Shown here: positions 15,344-23,915 of the stretch, one piece after another
How positions within the stretch are numbered: position 1 is the stretch's first letter
Layout of the letters: every line of letters starts with the position of its first letter
From: JANPLG01 sp964609085
Lineage (GTDB): Bacteria; Armatimonadota; SYMT01
Assembly: GCA_964609085.1 (NCBI GenBank)
Contig: CAZSRZ010000031.1
Span: 1-45,760 of the forward strand
Direction: 5' to 3'
DNA: 45,760 nt
Made by a program: the position numbers and the translations under genes
The notes under the pieces: model-generated
Told to the model about the DNA's origin: nothing
Seen by the model: only the letters and a program-made list of their open reading frames with translations
The model's database searches: none

Positions 15344-16149
15344 TCCGCTCCTCCACTCGGCACGGCAACCGACTGCCGACTCATCCCAAGATCGCAGTCG
15401 ACCTTCTGAAATCCTTTGGGTGGGTCCTTTCGCAAGAGATTGGCGACGACACACCAAACAAACAGTGGCCACTCCTTCCAGATTTTTATGTGGCTCTCTC
15501 CGTGAACACGGGAGTACTCATGCGTCGGCGCGTTCGTCACACGGTAGCGATGCTGAAGCATCTTCATGACCATCTCTTGCTCGATGGTATGTCTGTTCTC
15601 CCTCATCGCTACAGATAATGCTGCCGATCTTCGAATCGCTCTGAATCCATTAAGAGTGTCAGTAAGTTCTACTTTCCAGCGCATATTGATTGCAATGTTC
15701 ATAGATATGTTTCCGATAGTACGTATTAGTTGCGGAATGCTGACAGACAATTCGTCGCTCCCGCCGGCAAATCGGCTTCCCACGCACAGATCGGTTTCGC
15801 CGCGCACAACGGGGAGTGCCAGCCTGGGAATCTCGGTCGGGTCATGGGACCCATCTGCGTCCATAAAAACGAGCACGTCCGCATTGATCATCTCTAACGC
15901 CATCCGAATCGCGGCCCCCTTTCCTCGACCTGGATCCAGATGCACCCCGGCTCCATGCCGGGCAGCGTTCTCGCGGGTGCCATCAGTGGAACGACCGTCA
16001 AAAACGGCTACTTCGTGCGCAAACGGCATGGCCCCCAAAACGGCGCTGCCGATCGTACGCTCCTCATTCTTCGCCAGGATTACGACCGCGACACGAGCGC
16101 TTCCATAGGCTGAGAGATCGAAACTGTAGTGGTCCGTCACGGTCGACAT
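15337..16149 (-). CDS. GT2 glycosyltransferase, polyprenyl-phosphate sugar synthase-like
   Basis: This is a 270-residue GT-A enzyme resembling dolichyl-phosphate mannose synthase. Seen: VAVVILAKNEERTIG at 20-34, EVAVFDGRSTDGT at 46-58, GRGKGAAIRMAL at 75-86 (the loop typical of polyprenyl-phosphate transferases), and VFMDADGSHDP at 94-104 with the DAD metal motif. GSRFAGGSDE also fits this subgroup. It ends with one hydrophobic segment (WPLFVWCVVANLL) instead of the two to four helices of some relatives. The start is ATG at 16149; GTG at 16161 is an alternative, and neither has a strong Shine-Dalgarno. Translation is coupled to the GT39 gene. The 15590-15740 segment is AT-rich compared with the window. 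Confidence 0.87.
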   Translation of the reverse strand: MSTVTDHYSFDLSAYGSARVAVVILAKNEERTIGSAVLGAMPFAHEVAVFDGRSTDGTRENAARHGAGVHLDPGRGKGAAIRMALEMINADVLVFMDADGSHDPTEIPRLALPVVRGETDLCVGSRFAGGSDELSVSIPQLIRTIGNISMNIAINMRWKVELTDTLNGFRAIRRSAALSVAMRENRHTIEQEMVMKMLQHRYRVTNAPTHEYSRVHGESHIKIWKEWPLFVWCVVANLLRKDPPKGFQKVDCDLGMSRQSVAVPSGGADC

Positions 16150-16240
16150 GGCGTGGTCCACGGTTGGGGGCCGTGCTGATCACGGCCTGTGTGCTCGCAT
16201 GCGATGCTTTCCAGAATCTCTATCACCTGTCCGAGCGGTG

Positions 16241-17542
16241 TCAAGTGTGCCCCGATGGCGTTTTCCGCCAGACAGATTGCGTCGCCCACCATCCGAGGAG
16301 CATGCTGGTGGACTCCCCGGCCAGATTACCGGCTGCCGCACCGGCTATGCCGAACAATGGAATTAAGGCGATCTTACCCATGACATGGACTATCAATCCC
16401 ATGAATTGAATACTGAAGTCAGTTTTGCGACGATCTTGTGCAATGAGCGTTTGACGAAAATGGTTGGAAATCAACGTCGCAGCGAGCGACAGCATCAGAA
16501 TACGCAGGGACGCCACTCCAGACACGAAGCTCGGACCGAAGATCCCGCCGACGATCGGTTCGGCCAACCAGAGTGCGAGCACCAACAGAGGGGTGCCCGC
16601 GCAGGCACATCGAAGGAAAGAAGCCCGGAGTTCCCGCCGCACCACTTCTGGGCCGGCTCGAACGGCCCGCACCAAAGGAGGGATCAGGATGACAAGGTAC
16701 AGCGCGGCGATGGACAGGCCTGGCCCGTAGAGCCGCGTCATCCCGGCGTACCGTCCAAACTCCCGCATGGGCAGCATCATCGCCGGCAGGACCAGATCCG
16801 AGCCGAGCGAGAGTCCCCTGAGCATCCGTGACCCTCCCAGGGGCAAGGCTGCTCGGACGAATGGCCTCCATTCGCCGAGCGGGATTGGGCTTTGCCAGCC
16901 CCCAGCAGATCGACGCAACCAGACCCACAGTGCCGCAGCCCCGGTCACTTCTGCCAGCATCCCCGCGGTTGGGACAATCCAGACATCCACCGAGAGGCGA
17001 GCGCAGAGCCAGATGACCGCCAGGGCGCACGCCTGCACCCACACATTGGAAAGGGCCAGGACAACCGGTCGCTGGAGCGCCTGAGCTGCCCAGTCGAGGC
17101 TGATGGCCTGCGTCAGGATCGTCCCGCAGGAGAGGAGAACGATTAGCCAGATCGCACTTAGCGTAGGCACCGCGATCAGTAGGGGTACCAAGGCAGCCAG
17201 GACCAGTAATCCGGCGATAGTGCGAATGACCGCTATCGTCGTCGCGATTGCTGCGACACGCGCCGGCTCCGCCGCAACTCTCTGAACCGCCAGCAGGTCG
17301 AGGCCGAGAGAGGCGCTGAGCATCCCCCAAACTGCGATCGCTGCAGCAAAGCTCACCTGGCCCAATCCGGTCGCGCCGAAGTACCGGATCGTGATGAGCG
17401 TTCCGCCAAACCCGATAGCCTTGGCAAGCAGGTCCCCGCCCGCCACAACCAGGAACCGTCTCATGAAATCCAGATGCGGGACGTGCCCACCCTCCGGAGA
17501 TTCAAGAGGCAGTGGCTCGGTTCTAGGCCCAAGCCTGGACAT
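16241..17542 (-). CDS. Oligosaccharide flippase family protein (second flippase)
   Basis: This is a second MOP-superfamily membrane protein, 433 residues with about twelve to fourteen helices. Seen: FLVVAGGDLLAKAIGFGGTL then IRYFGATGLGQVSFA, the classic N-terminal Wzx pattern, and IFGPSFVSGVASLRILMLS near residue 340. It is clearly related to the flippase at 11683-13032 (compare FGPGYSAASGAFQLMTVAW with FGPSFVSGVASLRILMLSL) but is diverged, so this is not a recent duplication. ATG at 17542 is chosen; GTG at 17578 extends it by 12 residues. It lies between two GT2 genes on the same strand, with 91 bp downstream and 200 bp upstream free of genes. Two flippases imply two glycans or two export steps. 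Confidence 0.86.
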   Translation of the reverse strand: MSRLGPRTEPLPLESPEGGHVPHLDFMRRFLVVAGGDLLAKAIGFGGTLITIRYFGATGLGQVSFAAAIAVWGMLSASLGLDLLAVQRVAAEPARVAAIATTIAVIRTIAGLLVLAALVPLLIAVPTLSAIWLIVLLSCGTILTQAISLDWAAQALQRPVVLALSNVWVQACALAVIWLCARLSVDVWIVPTAGMLAEVTGAAALWVWLRRSAGGWQSPIPLGEWRPFVRAALPLGGSRMLRGLSLGSDLVLPAMMLPMREFGRYAGMTRLYGPGLSIAALYLVILIPPLVRAVRAGPEVVRRELRASFLRCACAGTPLLVLALWLAEPIVGGIFGPSFVSGVASLRILMLSLAATLISNHFRQTLIAQDRRKTDFSIQFMGLIVHVMGKIALIPLFGIAGAAAGNLAGESTSMLLGWWATQSVWRKTPSGHT

Positions 17543-17742
17543 GGCGGTGCCTGGAAGCCGCCAGACGGGGCGGATCACTCTTCAGCACCACCCGGGTGAG
17601 CCGACTGCGCGCGGGGTTCAGGGGAATCCATGACAGTCGTCCGCGAGGCCGGCGGTGAGCCGGTCGCACAGAAAAATCCTCGGATTCCCTACCTGGTCGC
17701 CGGTCAAGTCAACCCCTCGTCGCGCGCCGGAGGCGGTGGCGC

Positions 17743-18834
17743 TCAAGGCCGGGATGCCTGGGGAGCATCGGCGAGCTGGCTCTCCGCTGGGTCAGGCTGG
17801 AGAGGCTCGGGTCGGGCACGTGGGGGTTGCAACTGTGCCCCGGCACTCACCACCAGGAAAGTGATCGCACTGTAGACGTAGTACAGTAGATGCAGAGGCA
17901 ATGCGCACAGCAGGAAACCGGGACCGACGCGTCGGTTGAGAAACCCGTAGAACGGTCGATTGACTACCCCAACAGCGGCGAGGCCGGCCACGAGTGCGCC
18001 GATGGCGCACCATCTGGCCAGCGTCGGTAGGCCAGGCACGAGTTGGATCGCCAGCGAGGCGCAGGCAAGAAGAGCGGAGGCCCCGGCCAGGCGTTGGTCC
18101 CAGCGGATGTTCAGGTGATCCTTCTCGATGTGGCGCTCAGTGAGTAGCCGCGTCCAGGGAGCGGCCCGGCAGGTGACGTCGGTCTTGACCATCTCCCACA
18201 GCGTCCAGGACTTCAGGTGAGTCCCCTGTATGGTCCGGTCCAGGCGAATGCGGTAACCCATGGCCGTCACACGGTAGCCCAGCTCGATGTCTTCCACCGA
18301 CGGCACCGGGTAGCGGTGACTGTTGTAACCATCCACGGCCTCAAACACGCTCCGTCTGATCGCCCCAATACCGGACCAGAAAGATTCCGCCTCGGGGTTG
18401 CCGGTCTGATGGACGTGATGGTGCATCAGATTCCGAAATCTTGAGATCAGCCCCGGGGCGTCAGGGGTGTCGTCGTAGGAGCCGAATACGGCCGCGAGTT
18501 CCGGCTCCTGATCGAAAACGTCGACCATTCGCTGAATGGCGTCCGGCGCCACCACGACATCGGCATCAATGAACACCAGGATCTGCCCCGAGGCGGCGGC
18601 CGCTCCGGCATTGCGCGCCGCGGACGGGCCTTGCCGAGTGGCCATGCGAATGACACGGTGGCCGCGTTCTGAGGCGATCCGGGCGGTGCCATCGCTCGAC
18701 GCGTCGTCGACGACGATCACCTCCAAGCCCTCGGGTCGGCCGGGAAGGGCATCCAGGCATCGGCCGAGCATGTGCTCCGCATTGCGGGCGGGTATGACTA
18801 CGGATAGCGTGGTAGGGGTTCTAGTGCGGAGCAT
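17743..18834 (-). CDS. GT2 glycosyltransferase with C-terminal membrane helices
   Basis: This is a 363-residue GT-A enzyme. Seen: LSVVIPARNAEHMLGRCLDAL at the N-terminus, VIVVDDASSDGT at 39-50, RQGPSAARNAG at 67-77, FIDADVVV at 88-95 with the DAD motif, then SVEDIELGYR, the usual ED acid/base motif. Residues about 260-335 form two to three hydrophobic helices that would anchor it to the inner membrane. The C-terminal tail is Pro-rich. The likely start is ATG at 18834, with no evident Shine-Dalgarno; longer readings run into sequence that has no protein-like character. It is the first gene of a minus-strand unit (GT2, flippase, GT2, GT39) and diverges from the plus-strand unit at 19165. Confidence 0.88.
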   Translation of the reverse strand: MLRTRTPTTLSVVIPARNAEHMLGRCLDALPGRPEGLEVIVVDDASSDGTARIASERGHRVIRMATRQGPSAARNAGAAAASGQILVFIDADVVVAPDAIQRMVDVFDQEPELAAVFGSYDDTPDAPGLISRFRNLMHHHVHQTGNPEAESFWSGIGAIRRSVFEAVDGYNSHRYPVPSVEDIELGYRVTAMGYRIRLDRTIQGTHLKSWTLWEMVKTDVTCRAAPWTRLLTERHIEKDHLNIRWDQRLAGASALLACASLAIQLVPGLPTLARWCAIGALVAGLAAVGVVNRPFYGFLNRRVGPGFLLCALPLHLLYYVYSAITFLVVSAGAQLQPPRARPEPLQPDPAESQLADAPQASRP

Positions 18835-19164
18835 TAGCAAGGTCGGGCTCGGATCGGTCCGGCGCTGGTGCTGAGCACCTCCCGTTAGGTGATCTTTAGG
18901 CCGAAGGTGTGCAACACGATTTAGGGGTGCGAGATGAACCTGGGACGAACCCCATAGCCCCAGAGGCATTCCGGGTGCCGGGGTCGTGCGCTTCGCCCCG
19001 AACTCCCTGGAAGGAGGTGAACCCAGCCCTCGGCTCGGTGTGCCCCGTACCCACGGGTGCCGGCCCTGCACGACCACGATGGCCCGGGCACATTCCGTGC
19101 GCCGGAGCCGCTGGGCGCTGCCCCCCGCGCCGTCCTCCGACGCCTCCCCCCAGGTGGAGCTCCA
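18835..19164. other. 330-bp divergent intergenic region
   Basis: This region separates two outward-facing glycosyltransferase genes, so it should hold promoters for both units. No frame shows a known family. An AAGGAGGTGAAC string at 19012-19023 looks like a ribosome site but has no start codon at a usable distance. I see no clear -35/-10 pair and no strong hairpin. Confidence 0.45.
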
Positions 19165-20091
19165 GTGTCTCCGATGCCGATCGAGGGCCCCAGTGGGCAT
19201 CCCCTCACATCCATCGTCGTGGCATCCGTGAACGGATACCGCTACATCTCCCAGTGCCTCCAGTCTCTGGCCCGGCAATCCGCGTTCGCGCGTATGGAGG
19301 TGATTGTCGCCGAGGGGTCCGATGACGACGCCGGCACCCGGATTCAGTCAGAGTTCCCCTGGGCGCGTGTATGGCTGGCCGAGACACCCCTCACCGTGCC
19401 GCAGCTCCGTGCCCGCGGCATCCGGATGGCCACGGCGCCTGTCGTCGCAACGACTGAAGACCACTGCGTTTTCCCGACAGACTGGGCGGAAAGAATCGTC
19501 AATGCGCATTCGGTGCACCCGGAGGCCGCCATCGGCGGCGCAGTTGAAAACGGCAGCACGCGTCTGATCGACTGCGCTGCCTATATCTCGGAGTACGGCC
19601 AATTCGCGCTTCCGCTGGACAATGGGCCTACCCAGAACCTGGCGGGGCCGAACGTCTCCTATAAGAGAGAGGTCCTGGAGCAGCATTGTGGTGATCTCCT
19701 TGATACTGGGATGTGGGAGAACGTCCTGCACGATCGGCTGATCGAGCGCGGCGAGCAACTCCGGCTTTGCTCATCGATCGTGGTGCTGCACGTCAAGGAG
19801 TTCTCCGTCCGCGACTTTCTGGAGCAACGCTACTTCTTCGGCCGATCGTACGCGGCCACACGCATGGCCAACGCGCCACTCGGCCGCCGCCTGGTCTACA
19901 TGTTCGGCTCCGTGCTGCTCCCACCGCTCCTCCTCGTCCGCTACTGGCGGACTTTCTCGCGGAAGAAGCGTTACATGCGAGAATACGCCAGGAGCTTCGG
20001 GCTGCTGCTCCTGTTCGCCTGTTCGTGGGCCTTCGGCGAGTGTCTGGGCTGCGGCTTCGGGGACGGTGGCGCTTCGCTCCGCGTGAGGTAG
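19165..20091 (+). CDS. GT2-like glycosyltransferase, SWAxGE family (paralogue A)
   Basis: This 308-residue protein is one of four related GT2-like proteins in the locus. Seen: TSIVVASVNGYRYISQCLQSL at 15-35, MEVIVAEGSDDDAGT at 44-58, VATTEDHCVFPTDW at 94-107 in which Glu98-Asp99 stand at the metal-binding DxD position, EYGQFALPL at 143-151, GPNVSYKRE at 161-169, RYFFGRSYAATRM at 222-234, a hydrophobic helix, and CSWAFGECLG at 286-295. The start GTG at 19165 has GGTGGAG five bases upstream, better than the ATG at 19174. It leads a plus-strand unit with the deacetylase and SDR genes. The donor and acceptor are unknown. Confidence 0.8.
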   Translation: MSPMPIEGPSGHPLTSIVVASVNGYRYISQCLQSLARQSAFARMEVIVAEGSDDDAGTRIQSEFPWARVWLAETPLTVPQLRARGIRMATAPVVATTEDHCVFPTDWAERIVNAHSVHPEAAIGGAVENGSTRLIDCAAYISEYGQFALPLDNGPTQNLAGPNVSYKREVLEQHCGDLLDTGMWENVLHDRLIERGEQLRLCSSIVVLHVKEFSVRDFLEQRYFFGRSYAATRMANAPLGRRLVYMFGSVLLPPLLLVRYWRTFSRKKRYMREYARSFGLLLLFACSWAFGECLGCGFGDGGASLRVR

Positions 20092-20109
20092 GACTCTCCC
20101 CGCGCCTCA

Positions 20110-20895
20110 ATGAGTGGCTCTGAAATGCACGATGTCTGCGTCCTGACCTACCACTCCATTGATGACAGCGGCTCCGCGGTGTCTATCTCGCCCGAAGAGT
20201 TTGCGGCGCACATGGAGGTGTTGGCTCAACTCAACGTCCACGTCGTGCCGTTGGGTGAGATCGTCGGCGAAGCCCAGCAGGCCGTCAGGGAGCGTCCCGC
20301 CGTGGCGATCACCTTTGACGATGGGTTCAGCAGCGTGATGGAGCGCGCCGTCCCCGTTCTCCAGAGGCATGGATTCGATGCCACCGTGTTTGTCGTGACG
20401 GACTACTGCGGTCGGACGAATCGCTGGCCTTCACAGCAGGTACCACTCGACTTTCCCCTGATGACCTGGGACCAACTCCGCGTAGCCCGGCGATGCGGGT
20501 TGGAACTGGCAGCCCATACCCGAACCCATCCCTACCTGACCCTGCTCTCGTCGTCCGAGGTAGAAGCGGAGATGGCGGAAAGCCGCAGCCGGTTGGAGGA
20601 GGAGATCGGTGCCCCGGTCAGGGCGTTTGCCTATCCCTACGGAAGCGTGAACGCGGAGGTCCAGGCGTGTGCGGCCAGGCACTTCGACCTTGCGTGCGGT
20701 ACCCGACTGGACTATCTGGGTCCGGGAGCCAGCCGGTTCGCGCTGGAGCGTCTGGATGCGTATTACTTTCGGTCGCCTGGTGCCTTTCGGCGGATCTTCA
20801 CTCCCCTGGGGCGCACCTACGTGCGTGGTCGACGTTTCTTGCGCGAGTGCCGGCGCTGGTTGGGGGGAGCATCGCCCGGTGGGCTTCGTGCCTAG
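20110..20895 (+). CDS. Polysaccharide deacetylase (NodB/CE4 family)
   Basis: CE4 enzymes remove N- or O-acetyl groups from glycans. This 261-residue protein has the motifs in order: AITFDDGF at 66-73 with Asp70 (base) and Asp71 (metal), ELAAHTRTHPYL at 132-143 giving the metal pair His136 and His140, and VRAFAYPYGSVN at about 178-189. No signal peptide or lipobox is present, which suggests cytoplasmic action on a lipid-linked or nucleotide sugar, or an intermediate at the inner leaflet. ATG at 20110 has a weak ribosome site; ATG at 20125 is an alternative with GAGTGG in front. It is 18 bp after the GT2-like gene and 24 bp before the SDR gene, an operon layout. Confidence 0.87.
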   Translation: MSGSEMHDVCVLTYHSIDDSGSAVSISPEEFAAHMEVLAQLNVHVVPLGEIVGEAQQAVRERPAVAITFDDGFSSVMERAVPVLQRHGFDATVFVVTDYCGRTNRWPSQQVPLDFPLMTWDQLRVARRCGLELAAHTRTHPYLTLLSSSEVEAEMAESRSRLEEEIGAPVRAFAYPYGSVNAEVQACAARHFDLACGTRLDYLGPGASRFALERLDAYYFRSPGAFRRIFTPLGRTYVRGRRFLRECRRWLGGASPGGLRA

Positions 20896-20919
20896 GTTTC
20901 GAGCGGAATTGGGTCGGTA

Positions 20920-21966
20920 ATGCTGCGACACGCCCGAGTACTCATCACCGGGGGTGCCGGTTTCATGGGAAGCGCGCTGGCTCAACGGCTTCTGGAGCAC
21001 GGAGAGCATCCGCGACTCCTGGATCTGGCACCCCTGCCGCGCTGGGCCAGCGAGGCGCATGTTGGTTACATCTCCGGCGACGTCCTGGACCCAGACAGAC
21101 TCACCGCGGCGCTGAAAGGGGTGGAGGTGGTGGTCCACGCGGCGTTCGCCTCGCCGCACAGCGGGATGGAAGTCATCCGACAGGTCAATGTTGGAGGCGT
21201 GAGAGCCCTTTGCGATGCGATGGTTCGTCAGGACGTCCGCCGACTGGTGCTGATTTCCTCGACAATTGTGCTCAAGCCTCCGCGCCGGCACCCCGTCTGG
21301 CCATCGGCGCCTCTCAACCGGCTTGACGCCTACCGCGCCGCTCGCCTGGAGGCGGAGCAGGTCGTCGAGTCCTACGCAGATCGGGGTCTGTCCACGGCCA
21401 TCGTCCGACCCAAGACCTTCGTCGGGCCGGGTCGCCTGGGAGCGTTTGCCCTGGCGTTTGACTCCCTTCGGCGAGGGCAGCCGGTGCCCGTGCTGGGGAG
21501 CGGAATGAACCGGTACCAATTGTTGGACGTGCGCGATATGGCAGCCGGTCTCGCCTCACTGATCGACTCCCAGGCAAGCGGGGTCTTCAATTTCGGGGCC
21601 CGCAAGTTCGGAACTGTACGCGAGGACCTGCAGGATCTGATCAACTGGGCGGGCACCGGCTCATCGCTCCGGTTCGTGCCGGAGCGACTGGCCCGGATGG
21701 TGGTGCGCGGGGTCGAGCTACTCGGACTGGCACCCCTCGCCGAGTGGCACCACGCGAGTGCGGCAGGCACCGACTCCATCGTCGACGTCTCCCGCGCCGA
21801 GCAGGAACTTGGGTGGCAGCCCGCGTACAGCAACCTGGATTCACTGAAGACAAACTTCGACTGGTACAGTTCACAGATGGAAGAGGCCGGGTCGGCCCCG
21901 AGCACACATCCCGTCCCTCTCTCGCACCGGTTCATGTCGCGGCTCTACCGGGCGATCTCCCGCTGA
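20920..21966 (+). CDS. NAD-dependent epimerase/dehydratase-like extended SDR with altered YxxxK motif
   Basis: This is a 348-residue extended SDR. Seen: ARVLITGGAGFMGS at 5-18 (cofactor loop), VVVHAAFASPHSG at 70-82, LVLISSTIV at 109-117 with the catalytic Ser/Thr, and DAYRAARLEAE at 136-146. The family needs Tyr-x3-Lys; here Tyr138 is followed by Arg142 in place of Lys. VRPKTFVGPGRLG and DVRDMAAGLASLI follow as expected for sugar epimerases and reductases. The change may mean altered chemistry or a non-enzymatic role. It ends in a 35-bp tail-to-tail overlap with the minus-strand GT2-like gene. The sugar substrate is not known. Confidence 0.83.
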   Translation: MLRHARVLITGGAGFMGSALAQRLLEHGEHPRLLDLAPLPRWASEAHVGYISGDVLDPDRLTAALKGVEVVVHAAFASPHSGMEVIRQVNVGGVRALCDAMVRQDVRRLVLISSTIVLKPPRRHPVWPSAPLNRLDAYRAARLEAEQVVESYADRGLSTAIVRPKTFVGPGRLGAFALAFDSLRRGQPVPVLGSGMNRYQLLDVRDMAAGLASLIDSQASGVFNFGARKFGTVREDLQDLINWAGTGSSLRFVPERLARMVVRGVELLGLAPLAEWHHASAAGTDSIVDVSRAEQELGWQPAYSNLDSLKTNFDWYSSQMEEAGSAPSTHPVPLSHRFMSRLYRAISR

Positions 21967-22837
21967 CCTTCGGACCACGGAGGTAGCCCGCACATTCTCC
22001 AACGGCCCAGGACGTCAGGAAGAACATCAAGACCGGCAAGGACCACAAAAACCGGGCGCGGACCCCCGGCCGAGGGATCACGGACCTGGTGATCCGCAGC
22101 AAGTACAGCAAGGGGATCACCGGCGAAGCGAGGGCAAAGAGGGCCCGACGCCCGGCGCTCATCCGGCGGGAGCGATCGCGGCCGAACTCCAGCCCGTGTC
22201 GCAGCCGTTGCCGGATGAAACCCAGGAAAGTGAAGGAGCTGAGGTGGCTGACCCCGATCTCCGGCGTCAGCAGCAACTCGTGACCAGCATCGAGCAGCGC
22301 CGTATGGACATTCTGTTCCCAGAATCCCTCCGCCCAGCAACTCTCGACCGTGTCCAACGCCGCTCGCTTGTACGACGCGTTGTCCCCGGCGAAGTCCCGC
22401 ACGCGTTGGGCGGGAAACGGAGGTTGGTACCTCCAATACCGGCACAGAAACACCGCCAGGTCGCACAAGCTGCCGGAGGGTGCCTGAACGATGGCACCGC
22501 CAACTCCTGCAAACGCCTCACGGTGCACGCAGGCGATCTGCGCCAGCCAGTCCCCCGCGGGCTCGAAACTTGCCGTTGTGAGCGCGACGATGCACCCCTT
22601 GCTGCGGAGGATGCCCACGCCCCAAAGCTCGGGCACCAACAGCCCGTCTCGTTCGTTCACGACCAGCACACGCGGATGCCGCTGTCGGACCAGCTCTGCC
22701 GTGCCGTCGGTGGAATTGTCGATCAGGATCACTTCCGTGTCGTCTGCGACCTGAGGAAGCAGGGCCGCCAGGCACCGCTCTACCGTAGCGCTCGCATCCT
22801 GTGAGGCGATGACCACTGACAGGGTTGGGCGGCCCAT
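21932..22837 (-). CDS. GT2-like glycosyltransferase, SWAxGE family (paralogue B, DxD absent)
   Basis: This is a 301-residue paralogue. Seen: LSVVIASQDASATVERCLAAL at 6-26, EVILIDNSTDGTAEL at 35-49, then VALTTASFEPAGDW at 84-97 where active GT2 enzymes have an acidic metal motif; here it is LTTAS. RYWRYQPPF at 133-141, GDNASYKRA at 151-159 and SWAVGECAGYLRGP at 276-289 match the other three family members. A hydrophobic stretch (about 232-280) precedes the last motif. The start is ATG at 22837, 4 bp after the Gfo/Idh stop, so the radical SAM, Gfo/Idh and this gene form one transcript. Without the DxD it may be inactive, use a different mechanism or bind a sugar. Confidence 0.8.
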   Translation of the reverse strand: MGRPTLSVVIASQDASATVERCLAALLPQVADDTEVILIDNSTDGTAELVRQRHPRVLVVNERDGLLVPELWGVGILRSKGCIVALTTASFEPAGDWLAQIACVHREAFAGVGGAIVQAPSGSLCDLAVFLCRYWRYQPPFPAQRVRDFAGDNASYKRAALDTVESCWAEGFWEQNVHTALLDAGHELLLTPEIGVSHLSSFTFLGFIRQRLRHGLEFGRDRSRRMSAGRRALFALASPVIPLLYLLRITRSVIPRPGVRARFLWSLPVLMFFLTSWAVGECAGYLRGPKVSGRSPGRAAT

Positions 22838-22841
22838 GTCC

Positions 22842-23915
22842 CTAGGTGCCCCGGGGCCGGAGCCAGACGGTTTCCCCGGAGGCAGCGGACTGGTAACCTG
22901 CCAGAACGATGCGCAGCAGTTCCCGGGCATGGTGGGCGCCGCGAGTTCTCTCCTCGGGCTTCCCCAGGTTGCCGAGCATCTGCATCAGGTTGGCTGCCGT
23001 CGCCGCGGGGCGCCCTTCGCCGGGCTCTCTGACGAGTACCCGCGACCGACCGCCGGCTTCGACGCGTGCCTCACCACCACGCACGAAAGACAGCCGGCCA
23101 ATGGGGCGTCCGATCACCCGAGACCAGTCCAACGAAACCCGCGCCAGCCCCCCGAAGGACACCCTGAAAGAGGCCCGCTCGCAGTCCAATCGCATCTCCA
23201 GATAGCGTTCCATTGCCTGGCTCGATCGATTCAGCGTCAGCACCGCCAACCGGTCACCCGGAAAGCGCAGCGAAGCATGCACGACCAGGTCCGTCTCGGT
23301 CGACTCACCTGGTCGAGGGGTGCTCGCGGTGATCGACAGGGGAAGGTCATCGAAGAAGTAGCACATCAGATCCAGCGGATGAGTGCCGAATTCGAACAAC
23401 GTATAGTTTGTCAGCCGCGAGCGCCAATTGAGTTCCGCACTCAACCGATGGTTCATCTGTTGCCAGCCCTGCACCAGGTAGGGCCGCGAGCCACCCAGGT
23501 TGCTCAGCTCTTCCTTGACGCGACGGTAGATGGGCATGAAGCGGTACTCATTGTTCACCACCACCATCCGGGCATGGGTTTCTGACGCTGCGATCACGGC
23601 GTCCGCTTCCTCCAGCGTCGTCACAAACGGCTTCTCGCAGAAGACGTGCGCACCGGCGGCGAGCGCCGCCAGACAATTGCCGGCGTGGACGTGCGGAGGT
23701 GTGCCGATGATCACCACGTCCGGACGCTGGCGCTCCAGCAGCTCGGCACTGTCGGAGTAGAGGGCGGGGATGGAGAACAGCCGTCCCATTGCCTCTCGGC
23801 GGTCCTGATTCGGCTCCGAGGCACCAACCACCTGAGCATCGGGAATAAGCCTACAGGCGGGTAGGTGGATCTGCTCTGCCACCTTCCCGAGCCCCACAAG
23901 CCCTAGGCGAACCAT
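22842..23915 (-). CDS. Gfo/Idh/MocA family sugar oxidoreductase
   Basis: This is a 357-residue NAD(P)-dependent oxidoreductase. Seen: RLGLVGLGKVAEQIHLPA at 3-20 (GxGxxA nucleotide loop), DVVIIGTPPHVHAGN at 66-80, VFCEKPFVTT at 91-100 with the EKP motif, NNEYRFMPIYRRVKEEL, and FEFGTHPLDLMCYFF supplying the GxHxxD-type catalytic His and Asp. All key motifs are intact, unlike the oxidoreductase at 5700-6545. Its ATG follows the radical SAM stop with no gap (TGAATG), so the two are probably made in fixed ratio. In polysaccharide loci such enzymes oxidise or reduce NDP-sugars (for example UDP-GlcNAc to a 3-keto sugar or uronic acid); the substrate here is inferred only. Confidence 0.88.
   Translation of the reverse strand: MVRLGLVGLGKVAEQIHLPACRLIPDAQVVGASEPNQDRREAMGRLFSIPALYSDSAELLERQRPDVVIIGTPPHVHAGNCLAALAAGAHVFCEKPFVTTLEEADAVIAASETHARMVVVNNEYRFMPIYRRVKEELSNLGGSRPYLVQGWQQMNHRLSAELNWRSRLTNYTLFEFGTHPLDLMCYFFDDLPLSITASTPRPGESTETDLVVHASLRFPGDRLAVLTLNRSSQAMERYLEMRLDCERASFRVSFGGLARVSLDWSRVIGRPIGRLSFVRGGEARVEAGGRSRVLVREPGEGRPAATAANLMQMLGNLGKPEERTRGAHHARELLRIVLAGYQSAASGETVWLRPRGT

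Noticed and set aside
20431..21519. A 362-codon minus-strand frame antisense to the deacetylase and SDR genes
   Set aside because: It is a long open frame caused by high G+C; the plus-strand genes have complete NodB and SDR motifs.
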